A program made the position numbers and the translations under genes. Source: Desulfoferula sp040751985 (GTDB lineage: Bacteria > Desulfobacterota > Desulfarculia > Desulfarculales > Desulfarculaceae). Taken from it: a stretch of 64,000 bases of DNA. The notes under the pieces were generated by a model that worked only from the letters and a program-made list of their open reading frames with translations, had not been told where the DNA came from and made no database searches. Below, in pieces: positions 33,798-42,906 of the stretch. Location of the stretch: the NCBI GenBank assembly GCA_040751985.1, contig JBFMFU010000082.1:13490-77489 (forward strand). Reading direction: 5' to 3'. Within the stretch, counting starts at the first letter, position 1; each line of letters opens with the position of its first letter.

Positions 33798-34910
33798 TTG
33801 GTTCTCTTGCCGGCCATATACAACCTGGCGCTCTTGGGGCGGCTGCGCGATGCCCCCGGCCCCTTCGACCCTAAGGCGGTGCACAAAATCCTGGTGGTGC
33901 GCAACGACAACATCGGCGACGTGCTCTGCACCACGCCGGCCCTGGACGCCCTGCGCGCCGCCTTTCCCCAGGCCCACATCGCGGCCCTGGTCTGCAGCCT
34001 GACCCAGGAGGTCATCGAGGGGCACCGGGCCCTGGACGAGCTTTTCGTCTACCCCAAGGCCAAGCACCGCCAGTACGGGGCCGTGGAGTCCTATTGCCGC
34101 CTGCTGGCCGTGCTCCGACGCATCCGCCGCCGGCGCTTCGACCTGGCCATCTGCCCCCGAGACAGCTTCTCCAGCTCCCAGGCCTGGCTGGCCTACGCCT
34201 CGGGGGCCCGCTGGCGGCTGGGACCCCGGGCCCAGGGCGCCAAGCAGCGCTGGGGTTTTTTCTACAACCTGCCGGCCGAGTGGCCCCCCCGGGACCAGCA
34301 CGAGGTGCTGCGCTGCTTCCACCTGCTGAGCCACATCGGCCTTGACAGCCCGGATAAAAGGCTATATCTCAAAGTACCTGACGAGTCCCGGGCCAAGGTG
34401 TCAGAATTCCTGGCCAGTTGCGGACTGGACTCTGAGCCGGGGCCAGTGGTGCTCAACATCACCCGCTGGGCCTACCGGCCCGAGTGCTCCTGGCCCGAGG
34501 GCAAGTACCGAGCCCTGGCCCAGGCCTTGGCCGGGCGGCCGGGGAGGGTGGTGGTGACCCACGCCCCAGGCGACCGCGCCTGGGTGGAGGGGATTCTGGC
34601 GGGCCTGCAGCCGGCGGTGCCCACCTTCTGCTCCCCCAGCCTCAAAGACTTCGCGGCCTGCCTGGCCCGGGCCCGAGCCGTCATCAGCGCCGAGGGCGGG
34701 CCCATGCATTTGGTGGCGGCAATGAACAAGCCCCTGGTGGTAATGTGGTCCAGCACGCCGCTGTCGGTGTGGCGGCCCTGGGGCATACCCTGCCAGGTGC
34801 TGGGGGCCACCGGGCCCATCGAAGGCATTAGCGTAGAGGAGGTGCTCGCGGCCCTGGACCGGCTGCCGGCCTCGGGCGGCTCGCAGGACAACGCGGGGCA
34901 GGTGTCATGA
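33798..34910 (+). CDS. GT9 family glycosyltransferase (heptosyltransferase-like)
   Basis: A 370-residue protein, start taken at TTG 33798 (GAGG six bases upstream). After a hydrophobic N-terminal stretch it has ILVVRNDNIGDVLCTTPALDALRAAFP and, near the end, AVISAEGGPMHLVAAMNKPLVVMW, both GT9 landmarks. The region about 34360-34400 is slightly AT-rich. Acceptor unknown; it is the fifth GT9 member in nine kilobases and overlaps hldA. Confidence 0.78.
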   Translation: MVLLPAIYNLALLGRLRDAPGPFDPKAVHKILVVRNDNIGDVLCTTPALDALRAAFPQAHIAALVCSLTQEVIEGHRALDELFVYPKAKHRQYGAVESYCRLLAVLRRIRRRRFDLAICPRDSFSSSQAWLAYASGARWRLGPRAQGAKQRWGFFYNLPAEWPPRDQHEVLRCFHLLSHIGLDSPDKRLYLKVPDESRAKVSEFLASCGLDSEPGPVVLNITRWAYRPECSWPEGKYRALAQALAGRPGRVVVTHAPGDRAWVEGILAGLQPAVPTFCSPSLKDFAACLARARAVISAEGGPMHLVAAMNKPLVVMWSSTPLSVWRPWGIPCQVLGATGPIEGISVEEVLAALDRLPASGGSQDNAGQVS

Positions 34911-35926
34911 CCTATCAGTTCGACCTGGATCGTCTGCTGGCCGCGGTGGAGCGCTTCGCCAGCGCCCGTGTGCTGGTGCTGGGCGACGTGATGCTCGACG
35001 AGTTCATCTGGGGCCGGGTGCGGCGCATCTCGCCCGAGGCGCCGGTGCCGGTGGTGGACGTGGACAGCGAGACCTACATGCTGGGCGGGGCGGCCAACGT
35101 GGTGCACAACCTCATCGCCCTGGGCAGCCGGGCCCAGATCTGCGGACTGGTGGGCGAAGACCTGGCCGGCCGGCAGGTGGCCGAGCTGCTGGACGGGCTG
35201 GAGGTGGCCGACAGCGGCCTGATCCGCTGCGAGGACCGCCCCACCACGGTCAAGACCCGGGTGGTGGCCCACAGCCAGCAGGTGGTGCGCGTGGACCGCG
35301 AGAGCCGCCTGGCCTGCGACCCCGACTGCCTGGCCAACCTGCAGGCCTACCTGGCGGCCAACCTGCCGCACTGCGACGCGGTGATCATCAGCGACTACTG
35401 CAAGGGCGTGATCAGCCGGCCCCTGCTGGCCCCGGTCATGGAGCAGGCCCGCAGAGGGCAGAAGATCGTGGCCGTGGACCCCAAGGTGGAGAACATGCCC
35501 CTGTACGCCGGGGCCACAGTGATCACCCCCAACCACTACGAGGCCCTGGCCGCAGCCCGGGTGAGCCCCGAGGGGGCCGAGGCCGTGTTGCGGGCCGGCC
35601 GCCTGCTGCGCCAGGAGCTGGAGGCCAGGGCGGTGCTTATCACCCAGGGCGAGAAGGGCATGACCCTGGTCACCGCCGAAGAGGAGGCCCACATCCCCAC
35701 CATGGCCAAGCAGGTTTACGACGTTACCGGGGCCGGCGACACGGTCATCAGCACCCTGACCCTGGGCCTGGTGGCCGGCCTGACCCTGCCCGAGGCCGCG
35801 GTCATGGCCAACGTAGCCGCCGGCGTGGTGGTGGGCGAGGTGGGCACCTCGGCGGTCACTGCCGGGCGGCTCTCCCAGGCCCTGGAGCAGGACATCCGGG
35901 CCCTGAACCGCCGGAGCCAGGGCTGA
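34907..35926 (+). CDS. hldA: D-glycero-beta-D-manno-heptose-7-phosphate kinase (RfaE1/HldA type)
   Basis: PfkB-family kinase making heptose 1,7-bisphosphate, the GmhB substrate. The 339-residue protein covers only the kinase half of bifunctional HldE: VLVLGDVMLDEFIWGRVRRISPEAPVPVV, LGGAANVVHNL, and the anion-hole motif DVTGAGDTV with its catalytic aspartate. The adenylyltransferase half (HldC) must be encoded elsewhere. Confidence 0.9.
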   Translation: MTYQFDLDRLLAAVERFASARVLVLGDVMLDEFIWGRVRRISPEAPVPVVDVDSETYMLGGAANVVHNLIALGSRAQICGLVGEDLAGRQVAELLDGLEVADSGLIRCEDRPTTVKTRVVAHSQQVVRVDRESRLACDPDCLANLQAYLAANLPHCDAVIISDYCKGVISRPLLAPVMEQARRGQKIVAVDPKVENMPLYAGATVITPNHYEALAAARVSPEGAEAVLRAGRLLRQELEARAVLITQGEKGMTLVTAEEEAHIPTMAKQVYDVTGAGDTVISTLTLGLVAGLTLPEAAVMANVAAGVVVGEVGTSAVTAGRLSQALEQDIRALNRRSQG

Positions 35927-36888
35927 TGGCGATGTATCTGATCACCGGCGGGGCGGGCTTCATCGGATCGCACCTGGCCGAGACCCTGGTCAAGCGGGGC
36001 CAGGACGTGCGGGTGCTGGACAACCTGGCCACGGGCAAGCCGGGCAACCTGGAGCCGGCCCGGCAGGGTCCGGGCCGCCTGGAGTTCAGGGAGGGCGACA
36101 TCACCGATCTGGCCACCTGCCGCCGGGCCCTGGAGGGCGTGGACTACGTGCTGCACCAGGCGGCGCGGCCCAGCGTGCAGCGTTCCATCGAAGACCCTCT
36201 GGCCACCCACCAGGTCAACGCCACCGGCACCCTGAACCTGCTGGTGGCGGCCAAGGACGCGGGCATCAAGCGCCTGGTGGCGGCCAGCAGTTCCTCCACC
36301 TACGGCGACGTGGAGCCGCCCGAGGCCCCCAAGAAGGAGAGCCTGCCCCCGCGGCCCCTGAGCCCCTATGCGGCCAGCAAGGTGGTGATGGAGTACTACG
36401 CCCGGGTCTTTTACCGCGTCTACGGCCTGGAGACGGTCTGCCTGCGCTACTTCAACGTCTTCGGGCCCCGCCAGGACCCCAACTCGGCCTACGCCGCGGT
36501 GATACCGGCCTTTCTCTTCGCCCTGCTGGAGGGCCGCCGGCCAATGATCTACGGCGACGGCCGCCAGAGCCGCGACTTCACCTACGTGGCCAACGTGGTG
36601 GAGGCCAACCTGGCCGCCTGCACCGCGCCCCAGGCCGCGGGCCAGGTGATAAACGTGGCCGCCGGCCGCTCCCACAACCTCTTAGACCTGCTGGCGGCGC
36701 TCAAGAAATTCATCGGCAGCGACCTGGAGCCGGAGTTCCGCCCCGCCCGCAGCGGGGACGTGCGTTTCAGCCAGGCGGACCTGGCCAAGGCCCGCCGACT
36801 CCTGGGTTACGAGATCCGCGTGGACTTCCAGGAGGGGCTGCGGCGCCTGGTGGAGCTGGCCCGACAGGGGAAGTACCTGGCCCCATGA
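35926..36888 (+). CDS. NAD-dependent epimerase, UDP-glucose/UDP-GlcNAc 4-epimerase type
   Basis: A 320-residue extended SDR with ITGGAGFIGSHLAE, RVLDNLATGKPGNL, SSSSTYGD, YAASK (catalytic Tyr-x-x-x-Lys) and LRYFNVFGPRQDPNSAYAAV. The last motif is typical of the WbpP/GalE group acting on UDP-GlcNAc or UDP-Glc. It would provide UDP-Gal or UDP-GalNAc for O-antigen, or for the ArnC-like enzyme if that uses GalNAc. TGATG overlap with hldA. Confidence 0.82.
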   Translation: MAMYLITGGAGFIGSHLAETLVKRGQDVRVLDNLATGKPGNLEPARQGPGRLEFREGDITDLATCRRALEGVDYVLHQAARPSVQRSIEDPLATHQVNATGTLNLLVAAKDAGIKRLVAASSSSTYGDVEPPEAPKKESLPPRPLSPYAASKVVMEYYARVFYRVYGLETVCLRYFNVFGPRQDPNSAYAAVIPAFLFALLEGRRPMIYGDGRQSRDFTYVANVVEANLAACTAPQAAGQVINVAAGRSHNLLDLLAALKKFIGSDLEPEFRPARSGDVRFSQADLAKARRLLGYEIRVDFQEGLRRLVELARQGKYLAP

Positions 36889-38147
36889 GCCTGGCCGCCA
36901 ACCTCATGGCGACGACCCGCCGTCCGGCCCTGGCCGATGTGTTCTATCGCCTGGCCCGCATCTCCCTGCTGGTGATGCTGTTCATCCTGCCCCTGGAGGC
37001 CATCACCGCCCTCAGAGAGATAACCATGGTGGCCGCGACCCTGTTCCTGGGCCTGCACTTCTGGAGCCGGGGCCAGTTTCGCTTCCGGGCCACGGCCCTG
37101 CTGTGGCCCCTGGTCTTTTACGTGGCCACCGCGGTTCTCAGCCTGCTGACCGCCGTGGACTTCGCCTACAGCCTCAAGGAGCTGCGGGCCGAGGTCCTCA
37201 AAGGCGTCATCATCTTCTACACCGCGGTGCACTTCGTGGAGGACGAGCAGCCGCTGGGCCAGGCCTGGGGCGCCATGCTCCTGGGCCTGACGGTTATGAC
37301 CGTGGCCGGCCTGATCCTGTTCGTGCACCAGGGCGGCTCCTTGTTCAACTACGCGGTGCGCGCCGGCTCCCTGCACTCGGGCTACGGCACCCTGGGCACC
37401 TACCTGGCCATGGTCTGGCCCTATCTGCTCCTGGCCCGGCGGGCCTGGCCCCAGCCGCGCTGGCGCTGGCCCTGGCTGGGCCTGACCGCGGCCACCGCCC
37501 TGTTGGCCTACGCCACCTACAACCGCGCCGCCTGGCTGGCCATGGTGGTGGAGACCGGCCTGTGCCTGCTGATCCTGTCCCGCCGCCGCCTGCGCGTGGC
37601 CCTCATAATGGCCGCCGCCTGCCTGGCGGCGCTGGCCGTGCTGTTCCTGGCTCCGGGCTCCCGCCACGGCGAGGAGTGGTCTCACCTGCTCAAGGACCCC
37701 CTCAAGACCGGGGGCACGGCCGGGGACCTGCTCTCGGCCTGGCGCTACTCCCTGCACCGCCTGCAGGAGAAGCCCTTCCAGGGCATCGGCCTGGGCCGCC
37801 ACTCCTTTTCCAAGGCCTTCCCCGACTTCCGCCGCACCCACCAGCCCCTGCTCTGGCACGCCCACAACACCTTCGTGGACCAGGCCCTGCAGCTGGGGGT
37901 GCAGGGCTTGGCGGCCCTGCTATTGATCATGGCGGTGCTCTTGGCCTCCCTGTGGCCGCGCTCGCCGCCGGAGGCGGGCGCCGTGGGGCAGGCCTTCATG
38001 GCGGCCACGGCCGCGATGGTGGTGGGCTTCTGCCTGCGCAACCTCTTCGACGACTTTTTCGTGGACGACACCGGCATGCTGTTCTGGCTGCTCAGCGGCC
38101 TGGCCCTGGGCGTCAAGGGGCTGGCGGCGCAGCGGCGCATGGCATAA
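36885..38147 (+). CDS. waaL: O-antigen ligase/polymerase family membrane protein
   Basis: A 420-residue protein with about eleven membrane helices and the Wzy_C (PF04932-type) region: TYNRAAWLAMVVETGL on one helix pair and a large periplasmic loop containing GIGLGRHSFSKAF and LLWHAHNTFVDQALQLG, where the HxHNxxL-like histidine matches WaaL. It would join O-antigen to lipid A-core on the periplasmic side. Wzy polymerase cannot be excluded. It is the last gene before a 53-base gap. Confidence 0.78.
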   Translation: MSLAANLMATTRRPALADVFYRLARISLLVMLFILPLEAITALREITMVAATLFLGLHFWSRGQFRFRATALLWPLVFYVATAVLSLLTAVDFAYSLKELRAEVLKGVIIFYTAVHFVEDEQPLGQAWGAMLLGLTVMTVAGLILFVHQGGSLFNYAVRAGSLHSGYGTLGTYLAMVWPYLLLARRAWPQPRWRWPWLGLTAATALLAYATYNRAAWLAMVVETGLCLLILSRRRLRVALIMAAACLAALAVLFLAPGSRHGEEWSHLLKDPLKTGGTAGDLLSAWRYSLHRLQEKPFQGIGLGRHSFSKAFPDFRRTHQPLLWHAHNTFVDQALQLGVQGLAALLLIMAVLLASLWPRSPPEAGAVGQAFMAATAAMVVGFCLRNLFDDFFVDDTGMLFWLLSGLALGVKGLAAQRRMA

Positions 38148-38200
38148 ACTGAGCCAGCCGGGCAAGGACGGGTTTTGCCAAACCAGCAAAGGGACGCTTC

Positions 38201-39505
38201 ATGAATATCTGCATGGTCGGCGTGGGCTACGTGGGCCTGGTCACCGGCACCTGCTTTGCCGAGTTTGGCCTGCACGTGACCTGCGTGGACAATGACGAGT
38301 CCAAGATAAAAAAGCTCAAGAAAGGCAAGGTTCCCATCTACGAGCCGGGCCTGGAGGAGCTGGTGGAGAAGAACATGCGCGAGGGGCGCCTGAGCTTCAC
38401 CAGCGACCTGAAGCAGGGCCTGGCCGACGCCCTGGTGATCTTCATCGCCGTGGGCACCCCCCAGGGCGACGGCGGCGCCGCGGACCTTTCCTATGTCTGG
38501 GAGGTGGCCCGGGCCATCGGCCAGACCATGAACGAGTACAAGGTGGTGGTCACCAAGTCCACGGTGCCGGTGGGCACCGGCCAGGAGGTGGCCCGCATCA
38601 TCCGCGAGAGCCAGAGCCAGCCGGTCGGCTTCGATGTGGTCAGCAACCCCGAGTTCCTGCGCGAGGGCTCGGCCATCGAGGACTTCATGCGGCCCAACCG
38701 GGTGGTGGTGGGCGCCGACAGCGAGCGGGCGCGGGAGGTCATGCGCGAGCTCTACGCCCCCCTGTACCTCATCGAGACCCCCTTCGTGGTCACCAACGTG
38801 GAGACCGCGGAGATGATCAAGTACGCCTCCAACGCATTCCTGGCCACCAAGATCAGCTTCATCAACGAGATGGCCAACATCTGCGAGCGGGTGGGGGCGG
38901 ACGTGAACATGGTGGCCAAGGGCATGGGCCTGGATCAGCGCATCGGCCCCAAGTTCCTGCACGCCGGCCCCGGCTTCGGCGGCTCCTGCTTCCCCAAGGA
39001 CACCGAGGCCATCGCCCACATCGCCCGCAGCAAGGGCTACGCCTTCCGCATCGTGGAAGCGGTGATCGAGGTCAACCGCAGCCAGCGCCGGGTGATGGTG
39101 GACAAGATCGTGGCCGCTCTGGACGGCGAGGTGGCCGGCAAGACCATCGCCTGCCTGGGCCTGACCTTCAAACCCAACACCGACGACATGCGCGAGGCCC
39201 CCAGCCTGACCATCCTGCCCATGCTCATGGACATGGGCGCCACGGTGCGGGCCTACGACCCAGCCGGCCTGGAGGAGGCCGCCCAAAAGATGCCGGGGCT
39301 GGTCAAGTGCAAGGATGCCTATCAGGCCATGGAGGGCGCCCACGCATTGGTGTTGATGACCGAATGGAACCAGTTCCGCAACCTGGATTGGCCGCGCGTC
39401 CGGCAGTCCATGGACGGCCGGGTGGTGGTGGACCTGCGCAACGTGTACCGCCCCGAAAGAGTGCGGGAGCAGGGCCTGGTCTACCACAGCGTGGGCCGGC
39501 CCTAG
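38201..39505 (+). CDS. ugd: UDP-glucose 6-dehydrogenase
   Basis: Oxidises UDP-glucose to UDP-glucuronate with two NAD. A 434-residue protein with the Rossmann VGVGYVGLVTGTCFAEFG, GSAIEDFMRPNRVVVG, the catalytic cysteine in GFGGSCFPKDTEA and LTFKPNTDDMREAPS. Product feeds O-antigen or core uronic acids; the epimerase at 29375 could convert it to UDP-galacturonate. Confidence 0.93.
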   Translation: MNICMVGVGYVGLVTGTCFAEFGLHVTCVDNDESKIKKLKKGKVPIYEPGLEELVEKNMREGRLSFTSDLKQGLADALVIFIAVGTPQGDGGAADLSYVWEVARAIGQTMNEYKVVVTKSTVPVGTGQEVARIIRESQSQPVGFDVVSNPEFLREGSAIEDFMRPNRVVVGADSERAREVMRELYAPLYLIETPFVVTNVETAEMIKYASNAFLATKISFINEMANICERVGADVNMVAKGMGLDQRIGPKFLHAGPGFGGSCFPKDTEAIAHIARSKGYAFRIVEAVIEVNRSQRRVMVDKIVAALDGEVAGKTIACLGLTFKPNTDDMREAPSLTILPMLMDMGATVRAYDPAGLEEAAQKMPGLVKCKDAYQAMEGAHALVLMTEWNQFRNLDWPRVRQSMDGRVVVDLRNVYRPERVREQGLVYHSVGRP

Positions 39506-39536
39506 GCAGCGCCGGCTGCGGGCGGGGAGCCAGGCG

Positions 39537-40076
39537 GTGAGCGCGCCGCCCCCGGCCCGGCTGCTGGTCAGCCTGCTGGCCCGCGACCCGGAGCCCTGTT
39601 GCCGGGTCGCCCGGGCCCTGGTGGACAGGCTGGGACCTCTGGTATGGTGGTCTCAACCCCTGCCCTTCACCTGGACCGACTACTATGAGCCCGAGATGGG
39701 CGCCGGCCTGGTGCGCCGCCTGGCCGCCTTCCTGCGCCTGAGGCCACCGGAGGAGCTGGCGGCCATCAAGGGCCTGTGCCAGGAGGTGGAGGCCGCCCTG
39801 GCCCAGGAGGGCCGGCGGCGGGTGAACCTGGATCCGGGGCTCTTGGGCAAGGACAGCCTGGTGCTGGCCACGCACAAGTACAGCGGACACCGCCTGGCCC
39901 TGGCGCCGGGGGTCTACGGCGAGATAACCTTGCACTACGTCGGCGGCCAGTACCAGCCTCTGCCCTGGACCTACCCGGACTACGCGGGCCAACAGATGCG
40001 CGGCCTGCTGCTGACCCTGCGGGGGCGCTATCTCTGGCAGCTGGCCCAGGAGCGACGGACAGGAGGATTGGTTTGA
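39537..40076 (+). CDS. DUF4416 family protein
   Basis: A 179-residue soluble protein starting at GTG 39537 with GGGGAG upstream. The segments WWSQPLPFTWTDYYEPEMG, VNLDPGLLGKDSLVLATHKYSGHRLAL and YPDYAGQQ mark it as DUF4416, known mainly from delta-type bacteria and of unknown function. It overlaps yicC by four bases, so it may share the RNA-related role of the following genes, but this is only context. Confidence 0.8.
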   Translation: MSAPPPARLLVSLLARDPEPCCRVARALVDRLGPLVWWSQPLPFTWTDYYEPEMGAGLVRRLAAFLRLRPPEELAAIKGLCQEVEAALAQEGRRRVNLDPGLLGKDSLVLATHKYSGHRLALAPGVYGEITLHYVGGQYQPLPWTYPDYAGQQMRGLLLTLRGRYLWQLAQERRTGGLV

Positions 40077-40951
40077 TAAAGTCCATGACCGGCTACGGAC
40101 GCGGCCAGGCCCCGGCCGGCGAGGGGGCCTGGGTGGTGGAGCTGAGGGCGGTCAACTCCCGCTTCCTGGACTTCCACCTGCGCCTGCCGCCCAACCTGAG
40201 CGCCCTGGAGGAGCGGGCCAAGAAGGCCATCAGCGCCCGCCTGACCCGGGGCCGGGTGAACCTCACGGTGACGGCCAGCGGGGTGGTGGAGACCGCGCCC
40301 CACCTGGTGCTCAACCGCCCCTTGGCGCGGGAGTACGCCCGGGTGCTCAGCGAGCTGCAGGAGGAGCTGGGCCTGGACGAGGATCCAGGCCTGGGGCCGT
40401 TTCTCTACAACCGCGACTTGATCCAGGCCGTGGAGGCCGGGCCCGACCCCAAGGCCGTGTGGGCCCAGTTGGAGCCGGCCCTGCTGCAGGCCCTGGAGGA
40501 GGCTGAGGCCATGCGCCGGGCCGAGGGCGAAAGCCTGGCCCAGGACCTGACCCAGCGCCTGGTGCGGGTGCAGGAGCTTTTCACCCAAGCCGCCTCCCGC
40601 TCCGAGGCCATCGTGGACAGCTACCGCCAGCGCCTGGGTGAGCGCATCGCCAAGCTCTTAGGCGAGACTCCGCCGGACCCGGCGCGCTTGGCCCAGGAGG
40701 TGGCCATCATTGCCGACAAGTGCGATGTGACCGAGGAAGCGGTGCGGGCAATGAGCCACCTGGAGCAGTTCCGGCAGTTCCTGTCCGCCGAGGAGCCGGT
40801 GGGCCGTAAGCTGGATTTTCTGGTGCAGGAGCTCAACCGCGAGGCCAACACCATGGGCTCCAAATCTCCGGACGCCGCCGCCAGCCAGACCATCGTGGAG
40901 CTCAAGACCGAGCTGGAGCGCATCCGCGAACAGGTACAAAACATAGAGTAG
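40073..40951 (+). CDS. yicC: YicC family endoribonuclease
   Basis: A 292-residue protein from a TTG at 40073 with AGGAGG six bases upstream. It opens IKSMTGYGRGQA, then VELRAVNSRFLDFHLRLP and a C-terminal DUF1732 part with EVAIIADKCDVTEEAVR and LDFLVQELNREANTMGSKS, giving a full-length YicC. E. coli YicC is an RNase acting on small RNAs. The yicC-remA-gmk order is widely conserved. Confidence 0.92.
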   Translation: MIKSMTGYGRGQAPAGEGAWVVELRAVNSRFLDFHLRLPPNLSALEERAKKAISARLTRGRVNLTVTASGVVETAPHLVLNRPLAREYARVLSELQEELGLDEDPGLGPFLYNRDLIQAVEAGPDPKAVWAQLEPALLQALEEAEAMRRAEGESLAQDLTQRLVRVQELFTQAASRSEAIVDSYRQRLGERIAKLLGETPPDPARLAQEVAIIADKCDVTEEAVRAMSHLEQFRQFLSAEEPVGRKLDFLVQELNREANTMGSKSPDAAASQTIVELKTELERIREQVQNIE

Positions 40952-40960
40952 GGGGTTCAG

Positions 40961-41248
40961 GTGCCTGGCAAGCTGTTAAACCTGGGCTATAGCAACGCGG
41001 TGCCCGCGCACCGGGTGGTGGCTATCCTTAACCCTAACAGCGCACCCATGAAGCGCCTGCGCGAGGAGGCCCGCCAGGCCCAGCGCCTGGTGGACGCCAC
41101 CCAGGGCCGCCGTACCCGCTCCATCATCATCACCGACTCGGGCCACGTGCTGCTCTCCTCCCTGCAGGCCGAGACCGTGGCCCAGCGCTTTGAGACCACC
41201 AGCTTCCCGGAGCAAGCCCTGGATTTGGACGAGGAGGAGCCCGCGTGA
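40961..41248 (+). CDS. remA: RemA/DUF370 family DNA-binding regulator-like protein
   Basis: A 95-residue protein from GTG 40961. LLNLGYSNAVPAHRVVAILNPNSAPMKRL and GRRTRSIIITDSGHVLLSS identify DUF370. In Bacillus subtilis RemA is a biofilm matrix activator that binds DNA. In proteobacteria the family sits between yicC and gmk and its role is not established. Overlaps gmk by four bases. Confidence 0.9.
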   Translation: MPGKLLNLGYSNAVPAHRVVAILNPNSAPMKRLREEARQAQRLVDATQGRRTRSIIITDSGHVLLSSLQAETVAQRFETTSFPEQALDLDEEEPA

Positions 41249-41853
41249 GCGGACGGGGGCAGATCTTCGTGCTCTCCGGCCCGCCCGGCGCGGGCAAAAG
41301 CAGCGTGGCCGTGCGGGTGCGGCGGGACCTGCCCGACCTGGCCTACTCCGTGAGCCTGACCACCCGGCCGCCGCGGCCCGGCGAAAAGGACGGGGTGGAC
41401 TACCACTTCGTGAGCCGGCCCGAGTTCGAGCGGCGCATCAAGGCCGGCGAGATCGCCGAATATGAAGAGATATTCGGCCACCTCTACGGCACCTCGCAGA
41501 AGGTGCTGGACCAGGCCCTGGAGCAAGGGCAGGACCTCTTCCTGGACACGGATGTCAACGGCGCCGAGGCCCTGCGCCAGCGCTTCCCGGACGGCGTGTT
41601 CATCTTTCTGCTGCCGCCCAGCCGCCTGGTGCTGGAGGAGCGGCTGCGCGGCCGGGCCACCGAGGACGAGGCCCAGGTGCGCGCCCGCCTGGAGCGGGTG
41701 CGCTACGAGCTGAGCAAGGCCCAGCACTACACCCACCTGGTGGTCAACGGCGACCTGGACCGGGCGGTGGCCGAGGTGGAGGCCATCATCACCGCCAGCC
41801 GCCGCCGCACCGAGCGCCACCTGCAGCTCCTGGCCGAGTTCCAGGCCTCCTGA
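41245..41853 (+). CDS. gmk: Guanylate kinase
   Basis: Phosphorylates GMP to GDP. The 202-residue protein has the P-loop GPPGAGKSS, the GMP-binding SLTTRPPRPGEKDGVDYHFV, EYEEIFGHLYGTS and FLDTDVNGAEALRQ segments of a complete enzyme. GTG start. Confidence 0.94.
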   Translation: MSGRGQIFVLSGPPGAGKSSVAVRVRRDLPDLAYSVSLTTRPPRPGEKDGVDYHFVSRPEFERRIKAGEIAEYEEIFGHLYGTSQKVLDQALEQGQDLFLDTDVNGAEALRQRFPDGVFIFLLPPSRLVLEERLRGRATEDEAQVRARLERVRYELSKAQHYTHLVVNGDLDRAVAEVEAIITASRRRTERHLQLLAEFQAS

Positions 41854-41854
41854 C

Positions 41855-42622
41855 GTGGACCGCTCCGACGAGTCGCTGGTGGTGGGCCGCCACGCGGTGG
41901 CCGCGGCCCTGGCCAGCCGGCCGGAGCTGGCCCAGGAGCTTCTCATCGCCGGCGGCGAAAAAGCACCGGCCGTGCAGGCCATCCTGCAGGCGGCCCGGGC
42001 GGCCGGGGTCAAGCTGCGGCGGGTGGAGGGGGCGGTGCTGGACCGCCTGGCCATAGGGGCGGCCCACCAGGGCGTGGCCCTGCGCCTGGCCATGGTGGGC
42101 TATGCCCAGGCCGAGGACATCATAGCCGCCGCGGCCGCGGCCGGTCCGGCCGGCCTGGTGCTGGTGGCCGACCACATCCAGGACCCGCACAACCTGGGCG
42201 CCCTGATCCGCTCGGCCGCGGCGGCCGGCGCCCAGGGTCTGATCATGCCCAAGGACCGGGCCTGCCCCCTGACGCCGGCCGTGGCCAAGGCCGCGGCCGG
42301 GGCCCTGGCTGCGCTGCCCGTGGCCAGGGTCACCAACCTCAGCCAAGCCTTGGACCGTCTCAAAGAGGCCGGGCTGTGGGTGCTGGCCGCGGCCACTAAG
42401 GGGGCCCCTCCGCCCTGGGACCTAGACCTGCGCCTGCCCCTGGCCCTGGTGCTGGGCGGCGAGCACAAGGGCGTGGGCCAGCGCCTGCTGGCCGCGGCCG
42501 ACCTCCAGGCCAGCATCCCCCTGGCTGCGGGCGTGGAGAGCCTCAACCTGTCCGTGGCCGCGGGCGTGCTGTTGTTCGAGATCGTGCGCCAGCGGGCGGG
42601 AGCGAACCCGGCTAGCATGTGA
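41855..42622 (+). CDS. rlmB: 23S rRNA (guanosine-2'-O-)-methyltransferase RlmB-type SpoU enzyme
   Basis: A 255-residue TrmH/SpoU methyltransferase. The N-terminal substrate-binding domain opens LVVGRHAVAAALAS, and the SPOUT knot motifs are DHIQDPHNLGALIRSA (motif 1), LVLGGEHKGVG (motif 2) and ESLNLSVAAGVLLFE (motif 3). RlmB methylates G2251 in E. coli; other SpoU specificities (TrmH) are possible. GTG start one base after gmk. Confidence 0.87.
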   Translation: MDRSDESLVVGRHAVAAALASRPELAQELLIAGGEKAPAVQAILQAARAAGVKLRRVEGAVLDRLAIGAAHQGVALRLAMVGYAQAEDIIAAAAAAGPAGLVLVADHIQDPHNLGALIRSAAAAGAQGLIMPKDRACPLTPAVAKAAAGALAALPVARVTNLSQALDRLKEAGLWVLAAATKGAPPPWDLDLRLPLALVLGGEHKGVGQRLLAAADLQASIPLAAGVESLNLSVAAGVLLFEIVRQRAGANPASM

Positions 42623-42681
42623 GCTCTGAGCGCGAGCTTTCGTTCCAACATTTAAAAGAAAAAAAGTAGGTAAGGTGAAGA

Positions 42682-42814
42682 GGGCAGGTGGGCTGCGGCG
42701 TGCTGGGGCCTGCGCGGGACCGGGTATGCGAGCGGCGGCGCGCACTGCTGAGGCGTATGGCCTGTCTGTTATGCGAGTGGTATGGGGCAGGGGATGCAGC
42801 CATCCGGCCTGCCC
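42682..42814. other. Intergenic inverted repeats with competing pairings
   Basis: GGGCAGG at 42682-42688 and again at 42785-42791 can each pair with the single CCTGCCC at 42808-42814. The local hairpin (42785-42814) has 12 pairs with a two-base bulge and a CAGC loop. The long-range form adds GCTGC/GCAGC pairing (42692-42696 with 42796-42800). T-rich DNA (42822-42835) follows on the plus strand. It could be the rlmB terminator or a small structured RNA. Confidence 0.35.
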
Positions 42815-42845
42815 GATACGAGTTTCCTTCCTTTTACCCAACCTG

Positions 42846-42878
42846 AAAAACAAACGCCGCACCTGAGACGGCACGGCG
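42846..42878 (-). terminator. Intrinsic terminator of the yggS-maf-tatD operon
   Basis: On the minus strand a 9-bp stem CGCCGTGCC / GGTGCGGCG (two wobble pairs) is followed by TTTGTTTTT, 28 bases after the yggS stop. Confidence 0.7.
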
Positions 42879-42906
42879 GCTGGTCTGAACAGCAGGCTAA
42901 AAATCC

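Noticed and set aside
42682..42814. 6S RNA or SRP RNA
   Set aside because: General hairpin shape only; the conserved 6S bubble and the SRP GGAAGCAGCC-type core are not present.
42675..42866. 63-codon ORF in the gap after rlmB
   Set aside because: No ribosome site, arginine-rich composition and overlap with the intergenic hairpins and terminator.
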